DNA from: Caprella mutica
Lineage: Eukaryota > Arthropoda > Malacostraca > Amphipoda > Caprellidae
Length of the DNA stretch: 64,000 nt
Assembly (NCBI GenBank): GCA_947561585.1
Contig: CANNZV010001471.1
Coordinates: 124,001 to 188,000 of the forward strand
Direction: 5' to 3'
Below, in pieces: positions 21,256-32,616 of this stretch (position 1 is its first letter; the number at the start of each line of letters is the position of its first letter). The position numbers were made by a program, and so were the translations under genes. The notes below the pieces were generated by a model. The model was not told the origin of the DNA. It saw only the letters and a list, made by a program, of their open reading frames with translations, and made no database searches.

Positions 21256-21532
21256 TGTTATGTTCCTATATTTTCTGTTCATTAGATAAGTAAGTCCTAC
21301 TAAGTTGTGATGCTTACATAGCATCACACGTTCATAAGTGTACATGTCTGTTTGTATGTACGTAACGGTGTAGAGTAGTTAGAGACGGTGAGTCTCTCCT
21401 TTGTAGTAGTTAGTCGTTGAAATACAGTAGCTTAGAGAGGTTGTTGTCTGTCATTATCCTGGTGGTACCCTAATAGCGGAACTCATCCTTTGAAGTAGGG
21501 TTTACCACATTCTACGTTTATCAAACATTACA
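21256..21532 (+). repeat. 3' LTR, 277 bp
   Basis: Base-for-base the same as 16596-16872 on my reading, including the hairpin. This indicates very recent transposition or gene conversion between the LTRs. Confidence 0.97.
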
Positions 21533-21537
21533 ATGTT
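21533..21537 (+). repeat. target-site duplication ATGTT (right)
   Basis: Exact partner of 16591-16595. Confidence 0.93.
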
Positions 21538-22300
21538 CTCTAAACTTGATACGTGAGGGAAATGAATACTGAAATAGCGTTGCAATGGTATAATGTCCAA
21601 ACTTTGACCCCTTAAAGGTGTGGTCAGCAGGAGTCCAAACGAGACTGAAATGAAACTTCAGGTAACGAATTGCACGAGAAGATATTTCGTGATACATTTC
21701 GCCGTTCATACGCCCTTCCGATACGTTAATCAGAGCAAACGGCGAACACGTCTGAATTTAGTCACGTTGTCTCATAAAGCTTACATCGGTAGTTCCTATC
21801 GTTAGTGCCCAATGTTTCAAAAGAGGTTGCGCACTCGTGATTGGGCGTGGAGTAGTCCTAAAACAAACCAATAGCAGAGAGGCTTCCAGAGTGCCTAGAG
21901 TATCTTTGACCAATAGAAAGGCGGCTCTCAGAGTGCCTAGTGTAGCGCTGACCAATGGCAGAGAGGCTCACAGAGTGCCTAGTTTTGTAACCAGGAGCAA
22001 GTAAGGAATGGTGCACAGCTTCCACAGCTATTCTTAACCTCTTGCAACGTCTGTCGTGACTCGTTCAAGTTTACGGCATGTGTGTTGTGCACGATTTGAA
22101 CCCCACAGTCATGCACCCACCCTGGTACCTACCAAGCCATTTCTCCCTACTGTGGTCACAACTCTTTGTGAACTGAAACAGGCATCCGATCACCTCAATC
22201 AGAGGTCATTCTATCGAAAGAAGTGGAGGGAAGGAAGAACAAACCTTAGTGTTTGTTCTTTGTACTTCTGATGCCTTGGAGATAATAGGAAATTGAGACA
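21538..22300. other. G+C-richer unique segment with promoter-like CCAAT repeats
   Basis: Host sequence after the retrotransposon is distinctly less AT-rich up to about 22260. Short frames occur (for example 71 codons at 22056-22271) but no recognisable domain. The notable structure is the CCAAT repeat listed separately. Confidence 0.45.
21838..21994 (+). promoter_or_regulatory. candidate promoter: GATTGGGCGTGG plus three CCAAT boxes 42 bp apart
   Basis: An inverted CCAAT fused to a GC-box-like GGGCGTGG sits at 21839-21850. CCAAT follows at 21868, 21910 and 21952, exactly 42 bp apart, within a degenerate 42-bp tandem repeat that also contains CAGAGTGCCTAG. The spacing is about four helical turns. 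It could be an NF-Y-type promoter or simply a small tandem repeat. No downstream gene was recognised. Confidence 0.35.
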
Positions 22301-23486
22301 TCAAAAAGGATATTTTAGATTGGAAAACTCACATCGATGAAAAAATGTATATATAATCGAAAAGAAAATGTCTCTTTTGATTCATGATATGGCCATACTT
22401 CTATTCAGAATTTTACATGAAATGTCTATTTATAAAAAGAAAGGCCTAGCATGATAGTCATTTCCATGACAGTGTCACTGATGTATCGAGAACTAAAAAG
22501 CACTCAACTTAAAAAAAACCTGCACCTTTCCATTAACAACTTCATCAATAACGAATCCATCATTGCATCTAATTGAATTTGTGACTGAGTTACTCATTTC
22601 CTCCGTTCTTCCGTCAATACAATCTAGGTTTTTGCCGTAGTTTTTTGCACTAGTTATTCCTAGCCCGAGGCTGGGAAGATCTGGCTAGTAGCTACCTCAG
22701 TTATTATTACTTGCCGCAATGGATATTAATTAAATAATCACATGACTGAACAAACAACGTTATAACTCATTTTCTTATTTTAAAATTACAATCTTCGTCT
22801 TCTACAATAAATAAATCGTACTGAGATATCTTATTTATTTTAGTGGAAGGTATTGCGACTTTCAGTGTTACTCGGTAGTTGAATTCCAGATTGTTTCTCT
22901 TGATGTATGTTATTTAATCGAATTTGATGGGATTAGAAGGGGTGTACGGCAACAAAGAAGAGACCCCTAAAAACAACACAAGGTTGCCACTGTAATTAGT
23001 AATACTCTTGATCTTGAGAGCGAGTTCTTTGATAATTACGATGTTGCTGCCATATTGCAAGGACAGAATTATTATTGATCAGGTTATAATCAATATAAAT
23101 CGGAATTGTAAATAAATATTTAATATTAGAAAGCCTAATTAATAGCTTCTTAACCAATTCAATATATTTCATGAAACAATAAACGAAACTTTCTATAGTA
23201 ACCCTTCAATATATGCAAACTTCATCACGACAAAGATGTACCCATTTTGTCCCATTTACGATATTTACGCAATAGCTTTAAAATGCATTATTTATAAAGA
23301 CTCCTTTAAGAAAGACGTAAAAATGTGTCCAGTGATCGACTCGTGAGACCGTGGAGAGTATTTTAAAGTATTTTCCATTAACAACCTCCAGAAAAGTGCT
23401 CCGTCAACCTGTATAGTTCACACATAATCAAACCAACCTCGTCTCCTAAAGTGCCTTGTGAGATTTTATCGCCAAACTGAGAAGTA
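22301..23486. other. unique AT-rich sequence, nothing seen
   Basis: No gene, RNA or repeat recognised. Confidence 0.5.
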
Positions 23487-23738
23487 GGGTAAGTCACCAA
23501 TTACCGGTAGGTTCCACATCCTCGGTCATATAAGAAAAGACGATAAAATGATTATGCTTAATTCAATTTTAATTTTAATTGGTATCCGTGATACCTACAC
23601 TCACAGGTATCATGGATTCCAATTAAAATACTTACAGGTATCATGGATACCAATTATAATAAAAATTAAATAATTATTATATCTTTTTCTCTTATATGAC
23701 CGAAGATGTAGAACCTACCGATAATTCGTAACATTACC
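23487..23738. mobile_element. palindromic TA-MITE with duplicated core, 252 bp (copy 6)
   Basis: Starts GGGTAAGTCACCAATTACCG after TA and ends in CATTACC. Inside, the right half of the palindromic core (CAGGTATCATGGAT then CCAATT) is present twice in tandem, separated by AAAATACTTA. Confidence 0.92.
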
Positions 23739-26166
23739 TTATCATAGGTTTCACGATATGAACATTGAACAATTTAGTGCAAGTTTAGCAAACTATAATT
23801 TGTTTATTCGGTAGGTCTGAGAATACATTATTAGGTGTTTAGAGACAGACTCCAGGTAAATTGCATGTCAGGTTGTCTCACAAGGAAGTGTTTGGGGCAC
23901 AATGCGCAGCTATGTCTGAAACGGCCATAGCTGAAGAATATCCATGCACCATTGTTCAAAATACAAGACGTTTCAGTTTATTACTGATGACGCTAGCTGA
24001 ATATGAAGCAAGTATCTCTGTAACGGATGGTAGACACGAAACCTACCATGTCAGGAATCCATGATAGCCCCGAGCCTCCAAACGACTTGGACTCTAATTT
24101 CACTGGCCTGGGATCACGACTTACGGGACCAAGGGAACCGATGGAAGAAAAGACGATTGTCAATAAATATCTGGAGGTACCATTGTGAACTGCTAGCAAA
24201 AGTACGGATTTGTTTAAAGTGGAGAGTTCGCTGCATCACGGTTTCAATTCAGTGAAAGATAAGAAGATCAAACTAAGAAAGAAACAGTCTGGGGCGTAAT
24301 GCTGTCATTTGGCGGGATTTTCGAAAGGAATCCCCAATTGAATGGTTAATTATTGTGAAAAGAAAATCATTTTATTAGAAGAAATTAGAAGAATTAACAC
24401 CTAATTTGATTTATGAGAGATTAGGTAGGTTTAAAAATATGCTGCGTCATCGTAATCAACTCATTTTTGATCAATTTAAATAATTTTTGGGTGATTTAGG
24501 AAATCTCTATAGACAAAATGTATATAAAAGCATACCTTAAGATATTGTTCATATTATGGAGAATCTTCCATGAAATGTTGAGAAGGAATACTTTAATTAT
24601 ATAAGATCATAGGCTTTTTCTTTTTAGAACTATTTTATCGTAAGCTCATTAACTACATCCGATCTATAACATCGCCATACCACTGCAACCTAAAATATTA
24701 AATGGGGCACAGTATATCAAGCAGCATCTTCCGCAAAAACAAATTACCAATTAGCATTTGAAATTGGGAAGAGGCTTCGTACAAGGAGATCTTCAGCTAG
24801 CATTCAGCAGTGATTTTCCAGACCGGGCAATTCGGCTTCCGGAGTTTCAATCAGGGGTCCAATGGAAGAATATACAGCGGGACCTCGCGGTTCAAAGGGA
24901 AATTAAGGGGAGGGTCACGGGTGCTCTTGAGTGTTCCGTGGACCCTAGACTTCGTTTCGGTGTCCTGGGAATTAATTCAATCAGGGAACTGTTTACTGTT
25001 GGAAGGAAACTTAAATTGAACTTCTCTCAGAATGCACGTGTTCAGTCCGATTAAATCCCTTGTTATAGTATTTAAGTAATTTAAAAAATGACTTTCCGAT
25101 GTGAGGAAGTTCATAAATAACTTATAAGCTGTACATTATTTGGAAGTAGAATAAAGATTATATAGATTTATTTAATATATATTGCTGTGAATCTAAATTA
25201 TACTGTTAAAGTACATTTTAGACAATGAAATAATTCTTAGTGAATATACATTTTTATCCCTTATAATTAATCAAAGTAATGAAATTCTATTTAAGTTCAA
25301 AATTTTTTTAACCATTAATAATTCTTTGATACGGAATTAAGTCTTCATGCATATACATAATCAAATACAATCATTAAACAAACATCGCACTTCTTACTTC
25401 ATTTATAAACTTCACTATTCAATTTCATATGTGTATTTAGTAATTAAAAATGCCCTTTTCTAACCGCTTGTTCAATTGTTTAACTTGTCTTTTTACGGAC
25501 GGTTGAAAGCGACTCTTTCCATCATATACATGTGTTCTTATATATCTAATACATTAATTGAATCACCCCTTGGAAAAGTAGAGCAACAAAGTAATAAAAT
25601 ATGAATGCAATTTCAGTAAAAGAAACTCTTTTGTTTCAATATCTAGATATGTTCTGTATTGTTGAAGAACACTTCATTAAATGAAATCTGAAATAACATT
25701 GATAGTGGAAATATACAGATGGAATTAATTAATATGTTTAATGCTTTCATATATACAATATAGTATATAAATACGTACATGTCGGCACGTGCAATACGTT
25801 CATTCTATTTTAGCAAATCCAGAAATCCTTCAACACCGTATTGGACAAATGTGTTCTGAATTTCGTTTTCTTGATGTTCGGAAACACGTTTCAAATTCTG
25901 ACGAATATTGGGCCAATATAACACTAATTGGCAACCCCTTATAGGAATCTAGATAAATATCGGTTTATCGACATCACTGAGGTTCATTGATATGAATAGT
26001 CTGTTGCAGATACTTGCTGTTTGGTTATAAATATCGTATTAAAATAATTAATAGAAAAAACATTTAAATGTGAATTAGTCGATTGTGTCTCATTTTTTTC
26101 AAATACATCATTTCTTTTTATAGATTAACTTTTCGAAAAGAAGGACTTTTTAGACCAAGCGATAGA
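23739..26166. other. unique sequence with conserved-looking islands, no firm gene
   Basis: About 23850-24260 and 24740-25050 are less AT-rich. The second holds overlapping frames of 98 and 69 codons in two frames, neither with recognisable features. The remainder is AT-rich and empty. Confidence 0.4.
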
Positions 26167-26353
26167 TGACCTCTAATATACTGTTAGAGGTCAGAGGTCA
26201 TAGATAGGAGAACAGATAGCTAGAATTGACCTCTAATGTGCTGTTAGACCTCAGTGGTCATATATGTAAGAATAAATAGGAAGAATTGACCTCTAATATG
26301 CTGTTAGAGGTTAGAGGTCATAGATAGAAGATCAGATAGCTAGCATTGACCTC
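26167..26353. repeat. 60 bp tandem repeat, 3 copies
   Basis: Each 60-bp unit holds GACCTCTAATATACTG followed by TTAGAGGTCA, an inverted repeat (TGACCTCTAA/TTAGAGGTCA), so each copy can fold. A fourth copy is truncated at GACCTCT. Confidence 0.92.
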
Positions 26354-26741
26354 TTTGGGAGTACCGATGTTAAAGGTTGAAATGTAAGTCAGAAAGTACA
26401 AACCAACATACTAATACTAACTCTGTTAGTTGATATAATTGTAGTTTCCATTGCATTTATTATTGCAGCACAATATGAATTTAAAGCGTTATACTGTTTA
26501 TGAATTGCTAATAAAGTAATAATTATAATTATCTTATCCCTTGTTAAACATTTGTTTATTCAATTTAAGTTTTTCTGTTATAGTTATGAAATAATTTTTA
26601 ACTTAAAGTTTTATTATAATAAATATTAATAATAAAAAATATTAACTTGAAATTTGTTATTATTGTAAAAAAAAATTCAACTTTTAAGCTTATAGTAATT
26701 CTAAAAAACATCGAATTAATTATAAAAAGGAAAATGAAGTA
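26354..26741. other. AT-rich sequence, nothing seen
   Basis: Very AT-rich with no feature. Confidence 0.5.
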
Positions 26742-26907
26742 GGGTAAGTTACGAATTATCGGTCACTACTTTATCTTCGATCATATAAGAAAAAACAATA
26801 TAAAAATTGTTATTATTAGATAGCACTGTGTAATGATAATAATTTTATATATATTTTTTCTTATATGACCGAAGATGTGGTACTGACCGATAATTCGTAA
26901 CTTAGCC
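26742..26907. mobile_element. palindromic TA-MITE, 166 bp (copy 7)
   Basis: TA-flanked on both sides. Begins GGGTAAGTTACGAATTATCG and ends CGTAACTTAGCC. Terminal inverted repeats exceed 50 bp. The GGTATC core is absent; the centre is a short AT palindrome (AAAATTGTTATTATTA and its inverse). Confidence 0.95.
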
Positions 26908-27149
26908 TAGCATTAGTATTAAATTTTATTTTAATCACAAGAAACAGGCCCTCTAAGAATAGATTAACCATCAAAGCTGATGTTTCTACACACTACACTG
27001 CATCAACTTTATTCTCATTGAAGGTGTTGCCTGAGAGCTCCATGAGCACAACACTCATCATCTGCACGATCTTTTCTCTACCTGGAACACACTCTACGAT
27101 CTCAGACACAAACGTGAACAACCACAAGCCTGGTCGTGATGGGGCCTTA

Positions 27150-27244
27150 CGGGGGAGGGGGGGGTTGTGTGGGTATGGGTAGGGGGGGGGGGGTATGGGT
27201 AGGGGGGGGGGGGGGGGTGTATGGGTAGGGGGGGGGGGGGGGGT
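27150..27244 (+). repeat. G-run repeat, GGGTATGGGTAGGGGG-type
   Basis: Runs of 7 to 15 G separated by TATGGGTA or TGTATGGGTA. The plus strand meets the G3+N1-7 pattern for intramolecular quadruplexes many times. Proline-rich frames on the minus strand are products of this repeat. Confidence 0.93.
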
Positions 27245-27370
27245 GTATAAGTTCTAAGAATGAAATAGTAGTGCAGGTAGAAGTGTAACTGATGTTGTGT
27301 GTATGATGTGGAAGGAAGAAAAACAGTAGTGATGTATACTGCAAGAGCGTGAAGATTCTTTAAATTGGTA

Positions 27371-27581
27371 GGCTAAGTTACGAATTATCGGTCAGTACCA
27401 CATCTTCGGTTATATAAAAAAATTAGTTTAATAATTATTATTTAATTTAATTTTAATTGGTATCCATGCTACCAGGAGATATCATGGATACCAATTAAAA
27501 TAAAAATAAAATAAAAATTATTTCATTTTTTTCTTATAATAACCGAAGATGTAGTACTGACCGATAATTCGTAACTTACCC
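27371..27581. mobile_element. palindromic TA-MITE with core, 211 bp (copy 8)
   Basis: TA on both sides. Begins GGCTAAGTTACGAATTATCG and ends CGTAACTTACCC. Core GGTATCCATGCTACC ... GGAGATATCATGGATACC. Confidence 0.95.
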
Positions 27582-27845
27582 TAATGGGAAAGTGTTTTGG
27601 ATTGCAACTAGAAATTTATTGATTAATATTATATTGATTTTATTTAAAATAATATTGTAGTCATCACATACGGTGATGATTAAATAGAAAAGGTTAAGTA
27701 GAGATGATAGAATTAGATTATGAAAATAGTAATGAATTACCAAATTCGTTCAACATTCGCATGATCAAATTTCATGTAAGAAGATATTGACTAATGATAT
27801 AAAGATATTAAATCATCAACCGTTCCTTCTGAATAGCTTCAAAGT

Positions 27846-28190
27846 GTCTGTATACATTCACACATGAGCTGTATAGTACACAAAGTACACATGTATGGGT
27901 CGTGACGAAAGTATACACAGTACACATGAGCTGTGTACACATTCACACAAAGTACACATGTATGGGTCGTGACGAAAGTATACACAGTACACATGAGCTG
28001 TGTACACATTCACACAAAGTACACATGTGTGGGTCGTGACGAAAGTATACACAGTACACATGAGCTGTGTATACATTCACACAAAGTACACATGTGTGGG
28101 TCGTGACGAAAGTATACACAGTACACATGAGCTGTGTATACATTCACACAAAGTACACATGTGTGGGTCGTGACGAAAGTATACCCAGGA
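27846..28190. repeat. minisatellite, 67 bp unit, about 5 copies
   Basis: Period 67 bp after a shorter first unit. Contains CACATGAGCTGTGTACACAT, CACAAAGTACACATGTATGG and GGTCGTGACGAAAGTATAC. Rich in GTGT/ACAC palindromic words. Frames on both strands are repeat products. Confidence 0.95.
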
Positions 28191-28271
28191 ATTCTAGGGC
28201 GACCCTTTTGATCGAACTATCGCCGGAAAGCGGTCTCCAATCGGCCGATGATTGCTACGGGAATTCTGCAG
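28191..28271. other. G+C-rich gap edge
   Basis: About 80 bases much less AT-rich than the surroundings, with GAATTC twice and CTGCAG at the gap border. It could be genuine or an assembly or library artefact. Confidence 0.4.
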
Positions 28272-28791
28272 NNNNNNNNNNNNNNNNNNNNNNNNNNNNN
28301 NNNNNNNNNNNNNNNNNNNNNNNNNNNNNNNNNNNNNNNNNNNNNNNNNNNNNNNNNNNNNNNNNNNNNNNNNNNNNNNNNNNNNNNNNNNNNNNNNNNN
28401 NNNNNNNNNNNNNNNNNNNNNNNNNNNNNNNNNNNNNNNNNNNNNNNNNNNNNNNNNNNNNNNNNNNNNNNNNNNNNNNNNNNNNNNNNNNNNNNNNNNN
28501 NNNNNNNNNNNNNNNNNNNNNNNNNNNNNNNNNNNNNNNNNNNNNNNNNNNNNNNNNNNNNNNNNNNNNNNNNNNNNNNNNNNNNNNNNNNNNNNNNNNN
28601 NNNNNNNNNNNNNNNNNNNNNNNNNNNNNNNNNNNNNNNNNNNNNNNNNNNNNNNNNNNNNNNNNNNNNNNNNNNNNNNNNNNNNNNNNNNNNNNNNNNN
28701 NNNNNNNNNNNNNNNNNNNNNNNNNNNNNNNNNNNNNNNNNNNNNNNNNNNNNNNNNNNNNNNNNNNNNNNNNNNNNNNNNNNNNNNNNNN
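28272..28791. other. assembly gap, 520 N
   Basis: Unknown bases. Open frames reported across it have no meaning. Confidence 1.
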
Positions 28792-28847
28792 CGTCTAACC
28801 TTTGGTTACTCTACTCACCGCCAATCTATCACCTTCCAAAGGTGAAA

Positions 28848-29085
28848 AAGAAACTAATGTCCCATGAAGCCCCACCATAATGCCTGCGATAGAACAGCTG
28901 AAGAAACTAATGTCCCATGATCATCTACCATAATGCCTGCGATAGAATAGTTATAGAGTACAGTACAGGTAGCTAATTCGAACCGTGGACATGAATGGGA
29001 CAAGATTAGGACATGAATGGGACACGATTGGACATGGAAAGGGCACGATTGTAGTGAATAGGACATGAATGGTACATCTTTGTGC
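28848..29085. repeat. 57 bp duplication and GGACATGAATGGGACA repeats
   Basis: Two copies of a unit with GAAGAAACTAATGTCCCATG and CCATAATGCCTGCGATAGAA, then a degenerate series of GGACATGAATGGGACA words from about 28986. Confidence 0.8.
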
Positions 29086-29330
29086 TTTGTGAGTGCATGT
29101 TTATGAACATTGAAAGAACATGATTTGTTAATTCTTCTTTGTAGAAATTTTGGAACATGATTTGTAGAAATTTTGGGTAAATTCCTATTTCGCGTCACTA
29201 AATCAATAAGGGACGTGAACTAGGATTTTAACCAATTTCGATCTTAATATCAATTGCTTATTATTTTTAAAGAAGATAAATAAACCGGTCAAGTAAAAGG
29301 GGTATATTATAAAAAGGATTTTTTAATCAG

Positions 29331-29426
29331 AAATGTCCGACGAAAGACAATAGACAAAAAGAGTTACAAATTTAGGATCATTTCTTTAATTTATGTATTG
29401 TCGTAGCTAGATAATCTTTTTTATTA
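29331..29426 (-). repeat. dispersed repeat family 2, copy C
   Basis: ATGTCCGACGAAAGACAATA and TATTGTCGTAGCTAGATAAT match the inverse of the 13257-13447 copy. Confidence 0.6.
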
Positions 29427-29454
29427 ACGCAGATTATGAATTTCCGACTGGGTG

Positions 29455-29873
29455 CTAGGTAGTTAGTTAAGTAGGTAGGTAAGTAAGGTAGGTATGTAGG
29501 TTGGTAGATAAGTAAGTAGGTAGGTATGTATGTTGGTATGTAAGTAAGTATGTAGGTTGGTAGGTAAGTAATGTAGGTAGGTATGTAGGTTGGTTGATAA
29601 GTAAGTAGGTAGATAAGTAGGTTGGTAGGTAAGTAAGTAGGTAGGTATGTAGGTTGGTAGGTAAGTAAGTAGGTAGGTATGTAGGTTGGTAGGTAAGTAA
29701 GTAGGTAGGTATGTAGGTTAAAAGATAAGTAAGTAGGTAGGTATGTATGTTGGTAGGTAGGTAGCTTGCTAGGTAGGTAGGAAGATAACTAAGTAAGTAG
29801 GTAGGTAAGTATTAGAGTAGGTAGGTAAGTATTAGAGTAGGTAGGTAAGTATTAGAGTAGGTAGGTAGGTAGG
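29455..29873. repeat. (GTAG/GTAA)n repeat with a roughly 32 bp higher-order unit
   Basis: Tetranucleotide GTAG/GTAA/GTAT sequence in which GTAGGTATGTAGGTTGGTAG recurs at about 32-bp intervals, with a final series of AAGTATTAGAGTAGGTAG. Confidence 0.92.
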
Positions 29874-30264
29874 AGAAAGTGCGCACTAGCTGCAGTTCAT
29901 TACGAATGCTTGTCAGCACTGTGTGACACCTCAGTGACAAGTACACAGGCAGAGTATGACATACCGTCACAAGAAGAACACATTAATAACACTTGCATCA
30001 GTCTTTTGGCTCCAGACTCGTGAAAGTGGAATAAGAATAGATGTGGGATGTGTGGAGTAGGGAACACCTTGCCGATCTTACATCCACATTTGTGCGGCAA
30101 CCGACAAACGGACTTTGTGGAGACTGTTCTGTAGGTGTTAAACACTTTATTTAATAAACTCATCACAAAATAAATCACAAATGTATAGAATGAGCAATCT
30201 GAATAAGTATAAAACATGAATAGCAAGAATAGTTAAACAGTTACATGGTATAGTTAAATACAAG
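29874..30264. other. unique sequence, no firm gene
   Basis: A 108-codon minus-strand frame (29900-30226) is cysteine- and histidine-containing but has no recognisable domain. The segment is less AT-rich and may be another conserved island. Confidence 0.4.
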
Positions 30265-31034
30265 GTAGGAAAAGTTAAAACTAGTTAGGACCTAGTTAGA
30301 AGTTAAAACTAGTTAGGACCTAGTTAAAAGTTAAAACTAGTTAGGACCTAGTTAGAAGTTAAAACTAGTTAGGACCTAGTTAAAAGTTAAAACTAGTTAG
30401 GACCTAGTTAAAAGTTAAAACTAGTTAGGACCTAGTTAGAAGTTAAAACTTGTTAGGACCTAGTTAGAAGTTAAAACTAGTTAGGACCTAGTTAGAAGTT
30501 AAAACTAGTTAGGACCTAGTTAGAAGTTAAAACTAGTTAGGACCTAGTTAGAAGTTAAAACTAGTTAGGACCTAGTTAAAAGTTAAAACTAGTTAGGACC
30601 TAGTTAGAAGTTAAAACTAGTTAGGACCTAGTTAAAAGTTAAAACTAGTTAGGACCTAGTTAGAAGTTAAAACTAGTTAGGACCTAGTTAGAAGTTAAAA
30701 CTAGTTAGGACCTAGTTAGAAGTTAAAACTAGTTAGGACCTAGTTAGAAGTTAAAACTAGTTAGGACCTAGTTAGAAGTTAAAACTAGTTAGGACCTAGT
30801 TAGAAGTTAAAACTAGTTAGGACCTAGTTAAAAGTTAAAACTAGTTAGGACCTAGTTAGAAGTTAAAACTAGTTAGGACCTAGTTAAAAGTTAAAACTAG
30901 TTAGGACCTAGTTAGAAGTTAAAACTAGTTAGGACCTAGTTAAAAGTTAAAACTAGTTAGGACCTAGTTATAAGTTAAAACTAGTTAGGACCTAGTTAAA
31001 AGTTAAAACTAGTTAGGACCTAGTTAAAAGCTCT
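30265..31034. repeat. minisatellite, 28 bp unit, about 27 copies
   Basis: Period 28 bp around AACTAGTTAGGACCTAGTTA, followed by GAAGTTAA or AAAGTTAA. The G/A variant at one position switches between neighbouring copies in no simple order. Confidence 0.97.
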
Positions 31035-31306
31035 TAGTTCTATAGAACTGTGTAAGAAGAAAATAGGGGATATACATAAAATAATATTAATATATAACAT
31101 CATAATAAGTAACAGAAACTTATTTATTTATGTTAATACTAACTCTTTTTCACTATAAGCATTTTCTAGATACACAGTAATATTCCATGTTTAATTTCCA
31201 CTTAAATCAGATGCAGTATTCCAAAAATTATTAAAGAGGTCATCCCGAGTTTTTTCGGATTAATAATTTGACCTGAGGTTTGACAAACTAAAGTGACGTG
31301 TACGTA

Positions 31307-31467
31307 GGGTAAGTTACGAATTATCGGTCAGTTCCACATCTTCGGACACGTAAGAAATAAATATATAATAATTATTATTTAACTTTTATATGAATTTGTG
31401 TTACAGATATTATTATTTTTATACGAGTACGAAAATGGGGAACTGACCGATAATTCGTAACTTACCC
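31307..31467. mobile_element. palindromic TA-MITE, 161 bp (copy 9)
   Basis: TA on both sides, within TACG. Begins GGGTAAGTTACGAATTATCG and ends CGTAACTTACCC. No GGTATC core. One of the best-preserved copies. Confidence 0.96.
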
Positions 31468-32103
31468 TACGAAATAAATAGGTAATAAAAACAGTAAATA
31501 AAACATTGCGTACAATTCAGACTATATGTACAATTATTGTGATTTAAGCAGCAGCAGCTTTCTATTCAATCATATCGTCCTATGAATAGTAATATATGGT
31601 AATTCGATTCGGACGCAGGCTTGAAGTGGGATTCAAAACAACTATTATGATATGAATAACTTATAAAACGATCAAATGAATTGGTTACAATAATATAAAT
31701 GAGATGATATTAAATAATGCCATTGAATAAAGTTTCTACTGAATGATTCATAAGTACTGAATGAATTAGAATAACTATACGGCATTTAGCGTTGAAATGA
31801 GAATCTATTTATGGTATTAATTAGTATTTAATTCACATAAATTCAATTTAATTATATAGTACGAAGTGACGATTCTTATATTTTTGACTGATACGAGCAG
31901 TGTTAATTAATTATGGGATAAAATTTTATTACTATAATTTTTATTATTATAAAAAAATTATATGTGAAATAATTATCATTTACCATTAAGTAGTTAATTT
32001 TTTTTTTCAGTTATAATATCTAATAGTGTTTTATTATTCAAAATAAAGATGAAGTTGGTAATTATAAAATATTCCCCAATGTTTATATAAAATTACCTAT
32101 ATA
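31468..32103. other. AT-rich sequence, nothing seen
   Basis: No feature recognised. Confidence 0.5.
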
Positions 32104-32238
32104 GGGTAAGCTACGAAACATCGGACAGTTCCACAATTGCGATCATATGAAAAAAAAGGATGTGATTTAACATTAAATTTTAATGTAAACTTTTTCTGAT
32201 ACGATCGAAAAATTATATCCATCGAATAACTCGAAAGC
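32104..32238. mobile_element. palindromic TA-MITE, short and decayed (copy 10)
   Basis: Begins GGGTAAGCTACGAAACATCG after TA and continues with GGACAGTTCCACAATTGCGA. The right end (ACGATCGAAAAATT, CGAATAACTCGAAAGCT) is degenerate. Confidence 0.8.
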
Positions 32239-32616
32239 TGTCCGAACAGTTCGATCAGTACCACACCTCAACATTCGCATAACCGAACACTAGTGGTATA
32301 ACTCGCAGTTTAAAAGTCAATAGAGTTTTCATTAGTGGATATCAGGCAGACTGCAATATCACCATTGCTGAAAAGTCTCCAGTCGGTAAAAATAGCTCGA
32401 TATTTTCATCGCAGTGACAAACGAAAGCGTATGTACCGCCTCCAAACCTAACTACATCACTTTACTTCATGAGCATTGTTTGCAGGGCTTTTTAAACGTC
32501 TGAATTTGCATATAAATTAACAATTCCCCGAGGCATGACGGCTCCAATTCGGCAAAAGATCTGATTCTTTCGGTAATTCAAGACTGGCTTATGGATTGCG
32601 TGAAGCGAAGTCTGAA
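32239..32616. other. conserved-looking unique island, no gene
   Basis: About 32460-32600 has higher G+C and no long frame. Nothing specific recognised. Confidence 0.35.

Larger units (their letters stand above)
16596..21532 (+). mobile_element. complete Ty3/Gypsy LTR retrotransposon, mag/SURL-like, 4937 bp
   Basis: Order: LTR, primer-binding site, gag, -1 frameshift, pol (PR-RT-RH-IN), polypurine tract, LTR. The LTRs are 277 bp each, begin TG, end CA, and I find no difference between them. The target duplication ATGTT is perfect (16591-16595 and 21533-21537). The domain order with integrase after RNase H defines Ty3/Gypsy. The integrase zinc finger with HxxH spacing and the GG-KW-motif C-terminus without a chromodomain resemble the mag/SURL clade; I did not align them. 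There is no env frame. Identical LTRs and intact frames imply a recent insertion. Confidence 0.96.

Noticed and set aside
24758..25054. 98-codon frame in a G+C-richer patch
   Set aside because: A second frame is open over the same bases, which reflects composition rather than coding; no recognisable motif.
28067..28880. Frames of about 200-240 codons over the gap
   Set aside because: They consist almost entirely of unknown residues from N bases.
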